The notes beneath the pieces are model-generated. The model saw only the letters and a list, made by a program, of their open reading frames with translations, was not told where the DNA came from and searched no databases. A DNA stretch of 64,000 bases. It comes from Rhizobium sp. ASV20 (GTDB lineage: Bacteria; Pseudomonadota; Alphaproteobacteria; Rhizobiales; Rhizobiaceae). The stretch spans positions 1 to 64,000 of the forward strand of contig NZ_JAELTU010000015.1 in assembly GCF_016429015.1 (NCBI RefSeq), in the 5' to 3' direction. Shown piece by piece: positions 35,796-46,567 of the stretch. Within the stretch, counting starts at the first letter, position 1, and the number at the start of each line of letters is the position of its first letter. Made by a program: the position numbers and the translations under genes.

Positions 35796-36641
35796 ATGTC
35801 TTATAAAACCATTGTGACCGTCCTCGACAATCCCGACAACACGCGCGTCGCCGCCGACTTTGCCGCCGCCTTCGCCAAGGAGCATGGCGCGCATATTGTT
35901 GGCCTGCATGCGGAAGTCGTTTCGACCGTGCCACTTGTGGCGCCTATGGAAATTCCGGACCCCGTTGCGGTGCAGGCGCTTCAGGAAGTCGTCCATAATC
36001 AGGCGATCGAGATCGAGCGGCTGTTTCGTTCGAAAATGGAGAATGCCGGCCTCGACTACGAATGGCATAGTTTCGCCAGCACCGTCGGGTACGGCACTGA
36101 GCCCCTGGTCGAAACGGCCCGCAGCGCCGATCTGCTGATCGGAGTGCAGCCGGATCCATCCAAATATTCCGACACTCAGGTCGATGTCGAAACTTTCCTG
36201 TTCGACAGTGGCCGGCCGGTTTTGCTGATCCCCTATGTTCTGAAGGAGCCGAAGCCGATCCGTCGCGTCCTGATCGCGTGGAACGGCTCCAAGGAGGCGG
36301 CGCGCGCAACCTTCGATGCCCTGCCCTTTCTGAAAGCTGCCGATTCCGTTGAGATCCTCTCGGTCAGCACCTCCGAGAAGGAAACGCACCCCTCGAAGGA
36401 GAGCGGTATCCAGATTGCAGCGGCCCTCACCCGTCACGGCGTGCGCGCCAAGTTCGAAACGGCGGCCTGCACAGGCAAGTCGACACCATCGCAAGTCATC
36501 GAAAACCGCCTTGCGGATGATAGCATCGATCTCCTCGTCATGGGCGCCTATACCCATTCCTGGCTCTGGCAGATGATCTTCGGTGGCACGACGCGCACCT
36601 TGCTGCAATCCATGACGGCAATGACGCTTTTAGCGCGTTGA
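35796..36641 (+). CDS. Universal stress protein (tandem UspA domains)
   Basis: A 281-residue protein with two UspA-like halves. The first (YKTIVTVLDNPDNTRVAADFAAAFA) is degenerate. The second (RRVLIAWNGSKEAARATFDALPFL) ends in GAYTHSWLWQMIFGGTTRTLL, an approximate Gx2Gx9G(S/T) nucleotide-binding loop. Such proteins help survival under starvation and oxidative stress. The ATG at 35796 follows TGGGAGATCAC. A weak EcfG-type promoter upstream would fit stress control. Confidence 0.87.
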   Translation: MSYKTIVTVLDNPDNTRVAADFAAAFAKEHGAHIVGLHAEVVSTVPLVAPMEIPDPVAVQALQEVVHNQAIEIERLFRSKMENAGLDYEWHSFASTVGYGTEPLVETARSADLLIGVQPDPSKYSDTQVDVETFLFDSGRPVLLIPYVLKEPKPIRRVLIAWNGSKEAARATFDALPFLKAADSVEILSVSTSEKETHPSKESGIQIAAALTRHGVRAKFETAACTGKSTPSQVIENRLADDSIDLLVMGAYTHSWLWQMIFGGTTRTLLQSMTAMTLLAR

Positions 36642-36955
36642 TCGCTCAAAGACGTGGAAATCAGAGGTTTCCGACGGGAATCTGCACCGCCTCGTTGCCC
36701 CGCTGCTATTGCCTTTTGACGGTAAATCCAGCAGAAAGCAGCGACCGATGACAGAATTCCCGCCAGGGAACCGTTCGCGCGGTCCATGGAACATGATCCC
36801 GAAAAGCAGAGGCTTTTCCCTGATGCGATCCTGTTCAAGTCGATAGCAGCGAATCGCGTTCCGGATTTGGTTCATGGTCCGCGCCCGCCGCGGGTTCTGC
36901 TCAGGGTCGCCGGCGCGCCGGTGCGTCGTCATTCCATGCCCCGGAGCCTGTAATC
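36642..36955. other. Intergenic gap, no gene seen
   Basis: About 310 bp upstream of gpt. Open frames on both strands lack ribosome sites or family resemblance. No repeat or terminator was recognised. Confidence 0.5.
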
Positions 36956-37453
36956 ATGTCCCTCCCCGATAAAGCCTTTCCCGTATCCTGGGATCAATTC
37001 CATCGCGATGCCCGCGCACTTGCCTGGCGGCTCGCCGGCCTCAACCGCGAATTCAAGGCGATCGTCTGTATCACCCGCGGCGGCCTCGTGCCCGCCGCCA
37101 TCATCTCGCGCGAGCTCAACATCCGCCTGATCGATACCGTCTGCATCGCCTCCTACCATGACTATTCAGAGCAAGGTCAAATGAACCTGCTCAAGGGCAT
37201 CGCCCCGGAACTGTCCGCCAATGGCGGCGAAGGCGTGCTTGTGGTCGACGACCTCACCGATACGGGCAAAACGGCTCTCGAAGTTCGAGCCATGCTGCCT
37301 AAGGCGCATTTTGCCTGCGTCTACGCCAAGCCGACTGGCGTTCCCACCATCGATACCTTCATCACCGAAGTCAGCCAGGACACCTGGATCTACTTCCCCT
37401 GGGACATGGGCTTCACCTACCAGGAGCCGATCGCCAAGGGTCATCGCGGCTGA
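36956..37453 (+). CDS. gpt: Xanthine-guanine phosphoribosyltransferase
   Basis: A 165-residue purine-salvage enzyme that converts guanine and xanthine to GMP and XMP with PRPP. The PRPP-binding loop [13 protein letters not shown] is clear, and [19 protein letters not shown] and the C-terminal IYFPWDMGF match bacterial Gpt over the full length. It stands alone and is followed by hairpins at 37475-37545. Confidence 0.93.
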   Translation: MSLPDKAFPVSWDQFHRDARALAWRLAGLNREFKAIVCITRGGLVPAAIISRELNIRLIDTVCIASYHDYSEQGQMNLLKGIAPELSANGGEGVLVVDDLTDTGKTALEVRAMLPKAHFACVYAKPTGVPTIDTFITEVSQDTWIYFPWDMGFTYQEPIAKGHRG

Positions 37454-37474
37454 AGCCGGTTTCGGCGCGAATCA

Positions 37475-37545
37475 CCCCCGGTTCCATTCGGGGGATCAAA
37501 GCGAACTGAAACAGTCAGAATAGAGGTGGGCGCTGCGGCGCCCAC
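37475..37545 (+). terminator. Two hairpins after gpt
   Basis: CCCCCG/CGGGGG (37475-37480, 37489-37494) and GTGGGCGC/GCGCCCAC (37526-37533, 37538-37545, 4-nt loop). Neither has a T tract; together they may end gpt transcription or belong to an unrecognised RNA. Confidence 0.5.
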
Positions 37546-37792
37546 TACATTTAGTAGGCGGCGAACAACGAGAACGCGCGAGATTCAAGGCGTTCCATGC
37601 GAATCATAATGCACGACGGCATGCTTTTGCCCCGCTGCCAATGACTTCAGGGTCACGGTCACAATTTTGTCGCTTTTGACTCCGGCAGTGATGCCCTTTC
37701 CTTCATTGGTCGTCGCAACAAGGGCGAGCATCTCCCCTCAAGCCGTTGAATCTTTTATCCTCCTGGCGTTTCCCCAATTTCCACAGGGGAGC

Positions 37793-37808
37793 CCACAAGA
37801 TATTGTGG
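37793..37808. promoter_or_regulatory. NrdR-box-like palindrome, distal
   Basis: CCACAAGATATTGTGG is a perfect 6-bp dyad with a 4-bp centre and matches the NrdR consensus acaCwAtATaTwGtgt at 13 of 16 positions. It lies about 410 bp upstream of nrdJ, so its role is unclear. Confidence 0.4.
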
Positions 37809-38038
37809 TTAACAATCCGTCTCAAACCACCCCTTGACGGACTCATGTCTTTCAAAGTTAATGGACGACGTTGCGGCGGCGACTGGACCAGGCGGTTTTA
37901 CGAGGGCTGGTTCTCAATTCGAAATCGGATTTGGATTCGGGGCGATACACTCTCAGAAGTGGCCGCCGTCGGGATTCCTGTGCCTATGTCGATGCTGCCA
38001 GAAAATTGGATGCGGGGACTGGCGACAATAAGCTGTTA

Positions 38039-38085
38039 ATACTATATTTAGTGTTTGCAGCCACCATCACCACAAGATACGGGAG
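38039..38085. promoter_or_regulatory. NrdR box pair upstream of nrdJ
   Basis: ATACTATATTTAGTGT (38039-38054) matches the NrdR consensus at 14 of 16 positions. A degenerate second copy (38070-38085, left half CCACAAGATA) starts exactly 31 bp later, the usual spacing of paired NrdR boxes. Confidence 0.65.
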
Positions 38086-38218
38086 ATCATCTCCGGATGA
38101 CACCTCCTGTCAGATAGCGGATTGAAAGCTGGCTGCGCGTTGAACTCGCCATGCCGGAATGGGAATTTTTGCGTCCTGCTTCCAAGCGGGCACGCACCAA
38201 CGAATGAGGATCGGGATC

Positions 38219-41200
38219 ATGCGCATCGAACGTCGTTTCACGAAGGCCGGCCAATCGCCCTACGCGGATATCGAATTCCGCAAGGCGACGAGCGAAATCA
38301 AGAACCCGGATGGTTCGATCGTGTTCCGCCTCGAAAACATCGACGTTCCCGCGCAGTTCTCGCAGGTTGCAGCCGACATTCTCGCGCAGAAATACTTCCG
38401 CAAGGCCGGCGTGCCCGCCAAGCTCAAGAAGGTCGAGGAAAACGACGTTCCATCCTTCCTGTGGCGCTCCATTCCCGATGATGCCGCCATGAAGGATCTC
38501 GCGAAAGAAAAGCAGACCGGCTCCGAAACCGATGCGCGCCAGGTCTTCGACCGCCTCGCCGGCACCTGGACCTACTGGGGCTGGAAGGGCGGCTATTTCT
38601 CGTCCGAGGAAGACGCTTCCGCCTTCTGCGACGAGCTTGCCTACATGCTCGCCACCCAGCGCGTTGCTCCTAATTCGCCGCAGTGGTTCAACACCGGCAT
38701 GCACTGGGCCTATGGCATCGACGGCCCCGGCCAGGGCCACTATTATGTCGACCCGTTCACCGGCAAGCTCACAAAGTCCAAGTCGGCCTATGAGCATCCA
38801 CAGCCGCATGCCTGCTTCATCCAGTCCGTCGAAGACGACCTCGTCAACGAGGGCGGCATCATGGACCTCTGGGTCCGCGAAGCTCGCCTCTTCAAGTATG
38901 GTTCCGGCACCGGCTCGAATTTCTCGATGCTGCGCGGCGAAGGCGAGAAGCTTTCCGGCGGCGGCCGCTCTTCCGGCCTCATGAGCTTCCTGAAGATCGG
39001 CGACCGTGCTGCCGGCGCCATCAAGTCCGGCGGCACGACCCGCCGCGCCGCCAAGATGGTCGTCGTCGACATCGACCATCCGGATATCGAGGACTACATC
39101 AACTGGAAGGTCAAGGAAGAACAGAAGGTTGCTGCCCTCGTCACCGGCTCGAAGATCGTCGCCAAGCATCTGAAGGCGATCATGAAGGCGACGGTCAATT
39201 GCGAAGGCGATAACGACGATTGCTTCGACCCAGCCAAGAACCCCGCCCTGAAGCGCGAGATCCGCGCCGCAAAGAAGGATCAGGTTCCGGAAAACTACGT
39301 TCAGCGCGTCATCCAGTTCGCCCGCCAGGGCTATAAGGATCTCGAATTCAAGACCTATGACACGGACTGGGATTCTGAAGCCTACCTCACGGTTTCAGGC
39401 CAGAATTCCAACAACTCGGTTTCGATCAAGGACGACTTCCTACGTGCCGTCGAGAACGATGGCGACTGGAACCTGACCGCCCGCAAGGACGGCAAGGTCA
39501 TCAAGACGCTAAAAGCCCGCGACCTCTGGGAATCCATTTCTTACGCCGCGTGGGCATCGGCCGACCCAGGCCTGCACTTCAACACAACGATGAACGACTG
39601 GCACACCAGCCCGGCCGCCGGCCCGATCCGCGCATCCAATCCGTGCTCGGAATACATGTTCCTCGACGACACGGCCTGCAACCTCGCCTCGTTGAACCTG
39701 ATGACCTTCAAGGATGCAGCGACGAAGCGCATCAACATCGCCGACTACGAACACGCCGTCCGCCTCTGGACCGTGGTTCTCGAAATCTCCGTGATGATGG
39801 CGCAGTTCCCCTCGCGCCGCATCGCCGAGCTTTCCTACGAATACCGTACGCTCGGCCTCGGCTACGCCAATATCGGCGGTCTGCTGATGTCGTCGGGCAT
39901 TCCCTATGACAGCGACGAAGCCCGCGCCATCGCCGGCTCGCTGACCGCGATCATGACCGGCGTTTCCTATGCGACCTCGGCTGAAATGGCGTCGGAACTT
40001 GGAACGTTCCCGATGTTCCAGCCGAACCGCGAAAACATGCTGCGCGTCATCCGCAACCATCGCCGCGCCGCCTATGGCGAGACTTCGGGCTATGAAGGCC
40101 TGTCGGTCAATCCGGTGGCGCTGATCCACTCCGAAAACCCGGATCAGGATCTCGTCGCGCATGCCAAGGCTGCCTGGGACAAGGCGCTGGAGCTCGGCGA
40201 AAAGCACGGCTACCGCAATGCCCAGGCCACTGTTATCGCACCGACCGGCACGATCGGCCTCGTCATGGATTGCGACACGACCGGCATCGAGCCGGATTTC
40301 GCCCTGGTGAAGTTCAAGAAGCTTGCCGGCGGCGGCTACTTCAAGATCATCAACCGCGCCGTTCCGGAAGCGCTGCGCACGCTCGGCTATTCCGAAAGCC
40401 AGATCGCCGAGATCGAGGCTTACGCAGTCGGCCATGGCAACCTGAACCAGGCTCCGGCCATCAACCCGTCGACGCTAAAGGCCAAGGGCTTCACCGCCGA
40501 GAAGGTCGATGCCGTCAACGCCGCGCTCAAGAGCGCCTTCGACATCAAGTTCGTCTTCAACCAGTGGACCCTCGGCGCCGACTTCCTGAAGGGCACGCTG
40601 AAGGTGTCCGACGAGCAGATGGCCGACATGAGCTTCAACCTGCTCGACCATCTCGGCTTCTCCAAGAAGGACATCGAGGCTGCGAACATCCATGTTTGCG
40701 GTGCGATGACGCTGGAAGGCGCGCCGTTCCTGAAAAACGAGCATCTTGCCGTCTTCGATTGCGCGAACCCCTGCGGCAAGATCGGCAAACGTTACCTCTC
40801 GGTCGAAAGCCATATCCGTATGATGGCGGCTGCCCAGCCCTTCATCTCGGGTGCCATCTCCAAGACGATCAACATGGCCAACGAAGCCACCGTCGAGGAT
40901 TGCAAGAACGCCTACATGCTGTCCTGGAAGCTCGGCCTCAAGGCCAACGCGCTCTACCGCGACGGCTCCAAGCTCAGCCAGCCGCTGAACGCTTCGCTGA
41001 TCGAAGACGATAGCGACGAGGATGCGCTGGAAGAATTCCTGCAGGCCCCTGCTGCCGCGCAGGCCGTGACCATCACCGAAAAGATCGTCGAACGCGTGAT
41101 CGAGAAGGTCGTGCGCACACAGGAGAAGCTGCCGGGCCGCCGCAAGGGCTATACCCAGAAGGCCAAGATCGGCGGACACACGATCTTCCTGCGCACCGGC

Positions 41201-42013
41201 GAATATGACGACGGCCGTCTCGGCGAAATCTTCCTTGACATGAACAAGGAAGGCTCGGCTCTGCGCGCCTTCATCAACAACTTCGCGATTTCCGTCTCGC
41301 TCGGCCTGCAGTACGGCGTGCCGCTCGAAGAATATGTCGACGCCTTCACCTTCACCAAGTTCGAGCCAGCCGGCATCGTGACTGGCAATGACGCCATCAA
41401 GAACGCGACGTCGATCCTCGACTACGTGTTCCGCGAACTGGCGATCTCCTACCTCGGCCGTCACGATCTCGCCCATGTCGACACGTCCGACTTCAGCAAC
41501 ACGGCGCTCGGCCGCGGCGTTTCCGAAGGCAAGGCCGATGTCGTCTCCAAGGGCCTGACCCGCGGCTACAAGCCGACGCTGGTTCCGGCCTCGGGCGATC
41601 GTCCGGCCGCGGACGTCAAAGGCGCCGCCACGGCGGCTCCCGCCCGGGCTGCATCGCTCGGCACTGTAACCGCTTTTGCCGGCAACACGGTACGCAAGTT
41701 GGAGCCGACAAGCGCAGTTTCCACCTCGGAAGTCGTCGCCTTCAAGCGCGATTACGAGGAGCGCGCCAAGGAACTGGCCGAAGAAATCGCCGAGGAAGTG
41801 GCGGAAGAAACCGGCCTCTTCACCGACAAGGCTGCAAGCGACGCGGCAACTGCCAAGACGGACGCCAAGAAACTGGAATCCGAACGCCGCGCCCGCTCCA
41901 TCATGCAGGGCTATACGGGCAACATGTGCACCGAATGCCAGAACTTCACGATGGTGCGCAACGGCACCTGCGAGAAGTGCGACACTTGCGGTGCCACGAG
42001 CGGCTGCTCTTGA
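38219..42013 (+). CDS. nrdJ: Vitamin B12-dependent (class II) ribonucleotide reductase
   Basis: A 1264-residue adenosylcobalamin-dependent reductase that converts ribonucleotides to deoxyribonucleotides with or without oxygen. The catalytic Asn-Cys-Glu motif is NPCSE (474-478). The substrate/phosphate region ([21 protein letters not shown]) and a C-terminal TSCPD domain (near 980-1100) are present, followed by an Ala/Lys-rich linker. The Cys-rich tail MCTECQNF...[14 protein letters not shown] probably re-reduces the active site or binds zinc. The ATG at 38219 follows GAGGATCGGG; an ATG five codons earlier is possible. NrdR-like boxes lie upstream and a strong terminator downstream. Confidence 0.95.
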   Translation: MRIERRFTKAGQSPYADIEFRKATSEIKNPDGSIVFRLENIDVPAQFSQVAADILAQKYFRKAGVPAKLKKVEENDVPSFLWRSIPDDAAMKDLAKEKQTGSETDARQVFDRLAGTWTYWGWKGGYFSSEEDASAFCDELAYMLATQRVAPNSPQWFNTGMHWAYGIDGPGQGHYYVDPFTGKLTKSKSAYEHPQPHACFIQSVEDDLVNEGGIMDLWVREARLFKYGSGTGSNFSMLRGEGEKLSGGGRSSGLMSFLKIGDRAAGAIKSGGTTRRAAKMVVVDIDHPDIEDYINWKVKEEQKVAALVTGSKIVAKHLKAIMKATVNCEGDNDDCFDPAKNPALKREIRAAKKDQVPENYVQRVIQFARQGYKDLEFKTYDTDWDSEAYLTVSGQNSNNSVSIKDDFLRAVENDGDWNLTARKDGKVIKTLKARDLWESISYAAWASADPGLHFNTTMNDWHTSPAAGPIRASNPCSEYMFLDDTACNLASLNLMTFKDAATKRINIADYEHAVRLWTVVLEISVMMAQFPSRRIAELSYEYRTLGLGYANIGGLLMSSGIPYDSDEARAIAGSLTAIMTGVSYATSAEMASELGTFPMFQPNRENMLRVIRNHRRAAYGETSGYEGLSVNPVALIHSENPDQDLVAHAKAAWDKALELGEKHGYRNAQATVIAPTGTIGLVMDCDTTGIEPDFALVKFKKLAGGGYFKIINRAVPEALRTLGYSESQIAEIEAYAVGHGNLNQAPAINPSTLKAKGFTAEKVDAVNAALKSAFDIKFVFNQWTLGADFLKGTLKVSDEQMADMSFNLLDHLGFSKKDIEAANIHVCGAMTLEGAPFLKNEHLAVFDCANPCGKIGKRYLSVESHIRMMAAAQPFISGAISKTINMANEATVEDCKNAYMLSWKLGLKANALYRDGSKLSQPLNASLIEDDSDEDALEEFLQAPAAAQAVTITEKIVERVIEKVVRTQEKLPGRRKGYTQKAKIGGHTIFLRTGEYDDGRLGEIFLDMNKEGSALRAFINNFAISVSLGLQYGVPLEEYVDAFTFTKFEPAGIVTGNDAIKNATSILDYVFRELAISYLGRHDLAHVDTSDFSNTALGRGVSEGKADVVSKGLTRGYKPTLVPASGDRPAADVKGAATAAPARAASLGTVTAFAGNTVRKLEPTSAVSTSEVVAFKRDYEERAKELAEEIAEEVAEETGLFTDKAASDAATAKTDAKKLESERRARSIMQGYTGNMCTECQNFTMVRNGTCEKCDTCGATSGCS

Positions 42014-42043
42014 TGATTTATCGTGCTCTTAGCTAATCCATCA

Positions 42044-42072
42044 ACGGGGCGAGCAATCGCCCCGTTTTTTTT
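42044..42072 (+). terminator. Rho-independent terminator of nrdJ
   Basis: ACGGGGCGA (42044-42052) pairs with TCGCCCCGT (42057-42065) over GCAA, followed by a run of Ts to 42072. Confidence 0.95.
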
Positions 42073-42450
42073 ATGGCAAGGTGTTTCGTAATCGGACTGA
42101 AGTTGCACATTCCCAAATTGCACTATGACAGCCCCAGGCTGCCAGTGCCGGGGCAACACGCTCCCCTGTCGACTGAAAATTATCCGCCAGTGCGGCTGTT
42201 CTCAAGGAAATGCCTAGATGGCTGAAGGCCTGACTTTATAAGCGCCAATGCCCCTCACCCTAAATGCCCGATTTCGGCCACGAAACCGGCGGGAAATCAT
42301 CCATTTTCATTGAAATTGTTGCTACAGCAATATTCGGTCTGCCGAGCCTCAAAACTGTAATTCACGGTGCCCGGCCCTTTGACGCTTCTTATCGCTCAAT
42401 CCCGCCGTTAGTGCGTCGGAGATGGCAGTTCAATCGTGTGAGGCACCGCT
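42073..42450. other. Intergenic gap before the acyltransferase gene
   Basis: About 380 bp with no credible gene. TTGCAC is repeated near 42104 and 42117. No other structure was recognised. Confidence 0.45.
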
Positions 42451-43449
42451 TTGAAAACCGGCAGCGATATCACGAGCATTCAATATCTGCGCGCCATCGC
42501 CGCAATTTCCGTTCTCTGTTTCCATGTCAGCGAGACATATGGCCTTGATTTCAAGGTCGGAGCAGCGGGTGTCGACATATTCTTCGTCATCAGCGGCTTC
42601 ATCATGTGGGTCACGACCGAGGGAAGATCGCTCGGCCCGCAGGAATTCATGTGGCGGCGGCTTATCAGAATAGTGCCGCTCTACTGGATCGCGACCGCAG
42701 CAGCCTTCGTCGTCGCCGTGCTGAAACCGCAATTCTTCTTTAATACGAATTCGAGCATCGAGAATTTGATCGGCTCACTGTTCTTCGTGCCCTTCATGAA
42801 GGACGAGGCATTGCATCCCGTCGTCGAGCAGGGATGGACCCTGTCTTACGAGATGTTCTTCTATCTCATCTTTTCGATTTCACTGCTTCTGCCTGAGCTC
42901 AGGCGGCTATGGTTCCTAATGGCGACGCTGGTGGCCGTCGTCATCGCGCATTACCTGCTTCCTCTCGGCTATCTCAGTGTTTTCACCCAGCCGGTCATTC
43001 TGGAATTTGCAGCCGGCATCGTCATCGGACGCCTGTGGAAACAAGGTTTTCGGCTGCCCTTTCCAGCCGCCATCGGCTTGATGATCGGTGGGGCCGTGCT
43101 GCTTGTGGCGGGTGACCCGCTGATCCATCTGGAACGGGCCGTCCGCTGGGGCATACCAGCGGTGTTGCTATTGTCGGGTGCCGTTTTCGCGGAGCGGGAG
43201 CGAGGGGTGCCGCAGCTGGCATTCCTGCATTTTCTGGGGGACGCCTCCTATTCCATCTATGTCTGGCATGTGCTGACCGGCATCCTGGTGACGGCGCTGC
43301 TTTTGCGCGTCGGGATGCCGCATGGCATGCAGCCTGTGTTGATCGCATTGGGTTCGCTCGCCTTTGCCATCGTCTGCTACCTGTGCATCGAGCGCCCGAT
43401 ACAGCGGAAAATGCGATCATCGCGCCCACGGCCCGCCTATCGCGGTTGA
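42451..43449 (+). CDS. Acyltransferase 3 family membrane protein, ExoZ-like
   Basis: A 332-residue protein with about ten membrane helices. It has the acyltransferase-3 start ITSIQYLRAIAAISVLCFHVSE (the His is the likely catalytic residue), then GAAGVDIFFVISGFIMW and WRRLIRIVPLYW. This family O-acetylates exported polysaccharides; the rhizobial member ExoZ acetylates succinoglycan. No exo genes are nearby, so the polymer is unknown. Translation appears to start at TTG (42451) after a GTGAGG sequence. Confidence 0.85.
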   Translation: MKTGSDITSIQYLRAIAAISVLCFHVSETYGLDFKVGAAGVDIFFVISGFIMWVTTEGRSLGPQEFMWRRLIRIVPLYWIATAAAFVVAVLKPQFFFNTNSSIENLIGSLFFVPFMKDEALHPVVEQGWTLSYEMFFYLIFSISLLLPELRRLWFLMATLVAVVIAHYLLPLGYLSVFTQPVILEFAAGIVIGRLWKQGFRLPFPAAIGLMIGGAVLLVAGDPLIHLERAVRWGIPAVLLLSGAVFAERERGVPQLAFLHFLGDASYSIYVWHVLTGILVTALLLRVGMPHGMQPVLIALGSLAFAIVCYLCIERPIQRKMRSSRPRPAYRG

Positions 43450-43489
43450 TGTATGAGACCGCATGACCGGATGGCGGCAGACCAACGCA

Positions 43490-44623
43490 TCAGGGTTTCG
43501 GCACCGCTCCCGACGGCTTGGCCGTCCCGTCGATAACCGGGCAGGATTGCGGCACCGGTTGATCAAACAGGACGGCGATGCCGCAATCCGAGGTGAACAT
43601 TGCTTCGTCGTCATGCCCCACGCCGGGCACCTCGACGACCTTCTGGTTGAGCTCGGAAGGATGCCGCTTCTTCATGTAGTCGAAATACGTCAGCCCGCGT
43701 GCAAGCCGGTATGGCCCCTGCGCCATTGCTCCGCAGGAGCGGTCGATGAAATGGGTGTAGGGATTCGTGTCCGCCTGGCACAGCAGATAGACGACATTGC
43801 GCGCGGCATATCGGCCTTCGAGCAGCTTCGGGTCCTGCGAGGATACATAGGGTGGCGCGCCGGTCAGCCCATAGCGCCACTGCGTCGCCTTCGGACATGC
43901 GGCCAATCCAGCTTGCTGATCCGGCAAGGCCGGGCGCTCATTGTCGAAATAGATATAGCTCGACGGATTGGCGACGAGATAGCGAACGGAGATGCCGGCA
44001 CTCGTCAAATCTTCCGCCTCCCGTCCGACTACCGCATAACGCTGAACCAGCTGGGCGCCCGCCGAGTGCCCCATCACGATGACGATCTTCAGCGACGGAT
44101 AGAGACGGCGATCGGCAAAGTGCTTCAGCAGGGCATCAAGCGCCGAGAAGGAGCTGATCGGCGCCGGCTGGCGCGCGGCCTCTCCGCCTTTCCAGCCATT
44201 CTGCGTCCAGGCCAGCGTCTGCGGAGAGAGCGAGAAGGCGACGACGTCGGGTTCAATCAGGAATTGCGGCGCGACCACCATCGTGCCGTCGGCAAGATCG
44301 TCGGCCTGTGCGAGCAGTTCCTGTCCGGTTGCATAATAGGCATCGGCGTTTCGGAGCGTACCATGGACTATGATCAGCGCCTTCGTCACGTCAGGCGATG
44401 CCGCTTCGATCGCGCGATCCGCGTAGATGGGCAACTCGCCCTTACCTTCCGGCGTATCGATGAGCAGGCGCTGGTCCGCGACCTCCTTGACGGGCTCCTC
44501 GAGCCGAGCGTGTTGGGAGGTCGCATCGGTTGACCAGGCCTCGCTCGACATGCCGATGGCAATCAACGCCACGATGGACAATCGCGCGAAAACCCGGCGC
44601 TGAATGCTTGTCAGAGTCTTCAT
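43490..44623 (-). CDS. Secreted alpha/beta hydrolase
   Basis: A 377-residue protein with a signal peptide (MKTLTSIQRRVFARLSIVAL, then IAIGMSSEAWS). The alpha/beta-hydrolase core has the oxyanion strand ALIIVHGTLRNADAYY, nucleophile elbow GHSAG, and a late His in VPGVGHDDEAMFTSDCG. Several Cys residues in the second half may form disulfides, as expected in the periplasm. The substrate is unknown. The ATG at 44623 begins the signal peptide; an ATG ten codons earlier is less likely. Confidence 0.8.
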   Translation of the reverse strand: MKTLTSIQRRVFARLSIVALIAIGMSSEAWSTDATSQHARLEEPVKEVADQRLLIDTPEGKGELPIYADRAIEAASPDVTKALIIVHGTLRNADAYYATGQELLAQADDLADGTMVVAPQFLIEPDVVAFSLSPQTLAWTQNGWKGGEAARQPAPISSFSALDALLKHFADRRLYPSLKIVIVMGHSAGAQLVQRYAVVGREAEDLTSAGISVRYLVANPSSYIYFDNERPALPDQQAGLAACPKATQWRYGLTGAPPYVSSQDPKLLEGRYAARNVVYLLCQADTNPYTHFIDRSCGAMAQGPYRLARGLTYFDYMKKRHPSELNQKVVEVPGVGHDDEAMFTSDCGIAVLFDQPVPQSCPVIDGTAKPSGAVPKP

Positions 44624-44925
44624 CTGTAAAAACTCGGCTGCGGCGGATAACAATGAATATAGCCACTTCCAGTTAAGCGGAAGATGGCGGGCGATCCAAT
44701 CAAACGTCCGCCGAGTTGAAAGTAGTACCGATTAAACGACGGAGCGAAGAGGAATCCGTCGTCCCGGCAAAAGTTTCCCTTATATGGCAACCGGCCCGCG
44801 CGGAAATTGTCGCCCCTGAACGTCAGTTCGCTATCGATCTCACATCTCCGCCCGAAAACCTGCGACAGAACCGACAACCCGTGGCATAAGGCCCCCGAAA
44901 ACTTATTTGTGGGCCTCGCGTAGAC

Positions 44926-46548
44926 ATGATCCGTATCGAAAATATCAGCAAGCAGAACAGCCACCGTATCCTCTTCATCGAGGCATCCGCGGCACTCAAC
45001 AGGGGCGAGAGCATCGGACTTGTCGGTCCCAACGGCGCCGGCAAGACGACGCTTTTTCGCATGATCACGGGACAGGAGCAGCCCGACGAGGGACAGGTCT
45101 CCGTCGATAAGGGCATCACCATCGGCTACTTCAATCAGGATGTCGGCGAGATGGAAGGCCGCAGCGCCGTCGCCGAGGTGATGGAAGGTGCAGGCCCCGT
45201 CAGCGCGGTTGCCGCCGAGCTGCGCGAGCTGGAAGCCGCCATGAGCGATCCGGATCAGGCCGACAGGATGGATGAGATCATCGAGCGCTACGGCGAGGTG
45301 CAGGCGCGTTATGAAGAGCTTGACGGCTATGCGCTTGAGGGCCGCGCCCGCGAAGTTCTGGCGGGTCTCAGCTTCAGCCAGGAAATGATGGACGGAGATG
45401 TCGGCGCGCTATCGGGCGGCTGGAAGATGCGCGTGGCGCTGGCCCGCATCCTGCTGATGCGCCCCGACGTCATGTTGCTCGACGAGCCGAGCAACCACCT
45501 TGACCTCGAAAGCCTGATCTGGCTGGAAGCCTTCCTGAAAGGCTATGAAGGCGCACTTCTGATGACCTCGCACGACCGCGAGTTCATGAACCGCATCGTC
45601 ACCAAGATCATCGAGATCGATGCCGGCAATCTGACCAGCTATTCGGGCGACTACGAATTCTACGAGCAGCAGCGCGCCCAGAACGAAAAGCAGCAGCAGG
45701 CGCAGTTCGAGCGCCAGCAAGCGATGCTTGCCAAGGAAATCAAGTTCATCGAGCGTTTCAAGGCCCGAGCTTCTCATGCTTCGCAGGTGCAGAGCCGCGT
45801 AAAAAAGCTGGAAAAGATCGATCGCGTCGAACCGCCGAAGCGCCGGCAGACGGTTGCCTTCGAATTCCAGCCGGCGCCACGCTCCGGCGAAGATGTGGCC
45901 GTGCTGAAGAACGTCCATAAGAAATACGGCAGCCGCAGCATTTACGAAGGGCTGGATTTCATGGTGCGCCGCCGCGAACGCTGGTGCATCATGGGCATCA
46001 ACGGAGCTGGTAAATCCACCCTGCTCAAGCTGGTGGCAGGCACGGCAGAGCCGGATGATGGCAGTGTGGCACTCGGCGCCAGCGTGAAACTGGGATATTT
46101 CGCCCAGCACGCCATGGATCTGCTGGATGGGGAACGCACCGTATTTCAGCAGCTCGAACACGATTTTCCGCAGGCAGGCCAAGGCTCGCTGCGTGCGCTT
46201 GCCGGCTGCTTCGGCTTTTCCGGCGACGATGTCGAGAAAAAATGCCGTGTGCTGTCGGGCGGCGAGAAGGCGCGGTTGGTCATGGCGATCATGCTTTTCG
46301 ACCCGCCGAACCTGCTGGTGCTGGACGAGCCGACGAACCATCTCGATCTCGACACCAAGGAAATGCTCATCCAGGCGCTGTCGCAATATGAAGGCACAAT
46401 GCTGTTCGTCTCGCACGACCGTCATTTCCTGGCGGCACTCTCCAACCGCGTTCTGGAGCTGACGCCCGAGGGCATCCATCAATATCCCGGCGGCTATACG
46501 GAGTATGTCGAGCGCACCGGCTACGAGGCACCCGGCCTCAAGAGCTGA
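44926..46548 (+). CDS. ABC-F family ATPase
   Basis: A 540-residue soluble protein with two ATPase domains and no membrane part. The first has Walker A GPNGAGKTT, signature LSGGWKMRVALARILL and LLDEPSNHLDLES; the second has GINGAGKST, LSGGEKARLVMAIML and VLDEPTNHLDLDT. Between them is a charged P-site-tRNA-interaction linker (YEQQRAQNEKQQQAQFERQQ). ABC-F proteins act on the ribosome in translation or antibiotic protection. No resistance context is seen, so a housekeeping translation factor is likely. Confidence 0.92.
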   Translation: MIRIENISKQNSHRILFIEASAALNRGESIGLVGPNGAGKTTLFRMITGQEQPDEGQVSVDKGITIGYFNQDVGEMEGRSAVAEVMEGAGPVSAVAAELRELEAAMSDPDQADRMDEIIERYGEVQARYEELDGYALEGRAREVLAGLSFSQEMMDGDVGALSGGWKMRVALARILLMRPDVMLLDEPSNHLDLESLIWLEAFLKGYEGALLMTSHDREFMNRIVTKIIEIDAGNLTSYSGDYEFYEQQRAQNEKQQQAQFERQQAMLAKEIKFIERFKARASHASQVQSRVKKLEKIDRVEPPKRRQTVAFEFQPAPRSGEDVAVLKNVHKKYGSRSIYEGLDFMVRRRERWCIMGINGAGKSTLLKLVAGTAEPDDGSVALGASVKLGYFAQHAMDLLDGERTVFQQLEHDFPQAGQGSLRALAGCFGFSGDDVEKKCRVLSGGEKARLVMAIMLFDPPNLLVLDEPTNHLDLDTKEMLIQALSQYEGTMLFVSHDRHFLAALSNRVLELTPEGIHQYPGGYTEYVERTGYEAPGLKS

Positions 46549-46567
46549 TAGCGCGTCGCTCGACGCG

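Larger units (their letters stand above)
37454..38218. other. Long regulatory gap upstream of nrdJ
   Basis: About 765 bp without a convincing gene. It contains the gpt hairpins, a palindrome CCACAA-GATA-TTGTGG (37793-37808) and NrdR-like boxes near 38039-38085. No B12-box-like sequence of a cobalamin riboswitch was found by eye. Confidence 0.55.

Noticed and set aside
37746-38125. Small + strand frames in the nrdJ upstream gap
   Set aside because: No ribosome sites, no family resemblance, several overlapping frames; they cross the regulatory palindromes.
37454-38218. Cobalamin riboswitch before the B12-dependent reductase
   Set aside because: No B12-box-like sequence or matching fold was found by eye; the NrdR sites explain control better.
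38087-39169. 360-residue minus-strand frame over the start of nrdJ
   Set aside because: Antisense shadow of nrdJ codons; no ribosome site or family resemblance, and it would run through the NrdR boxes.
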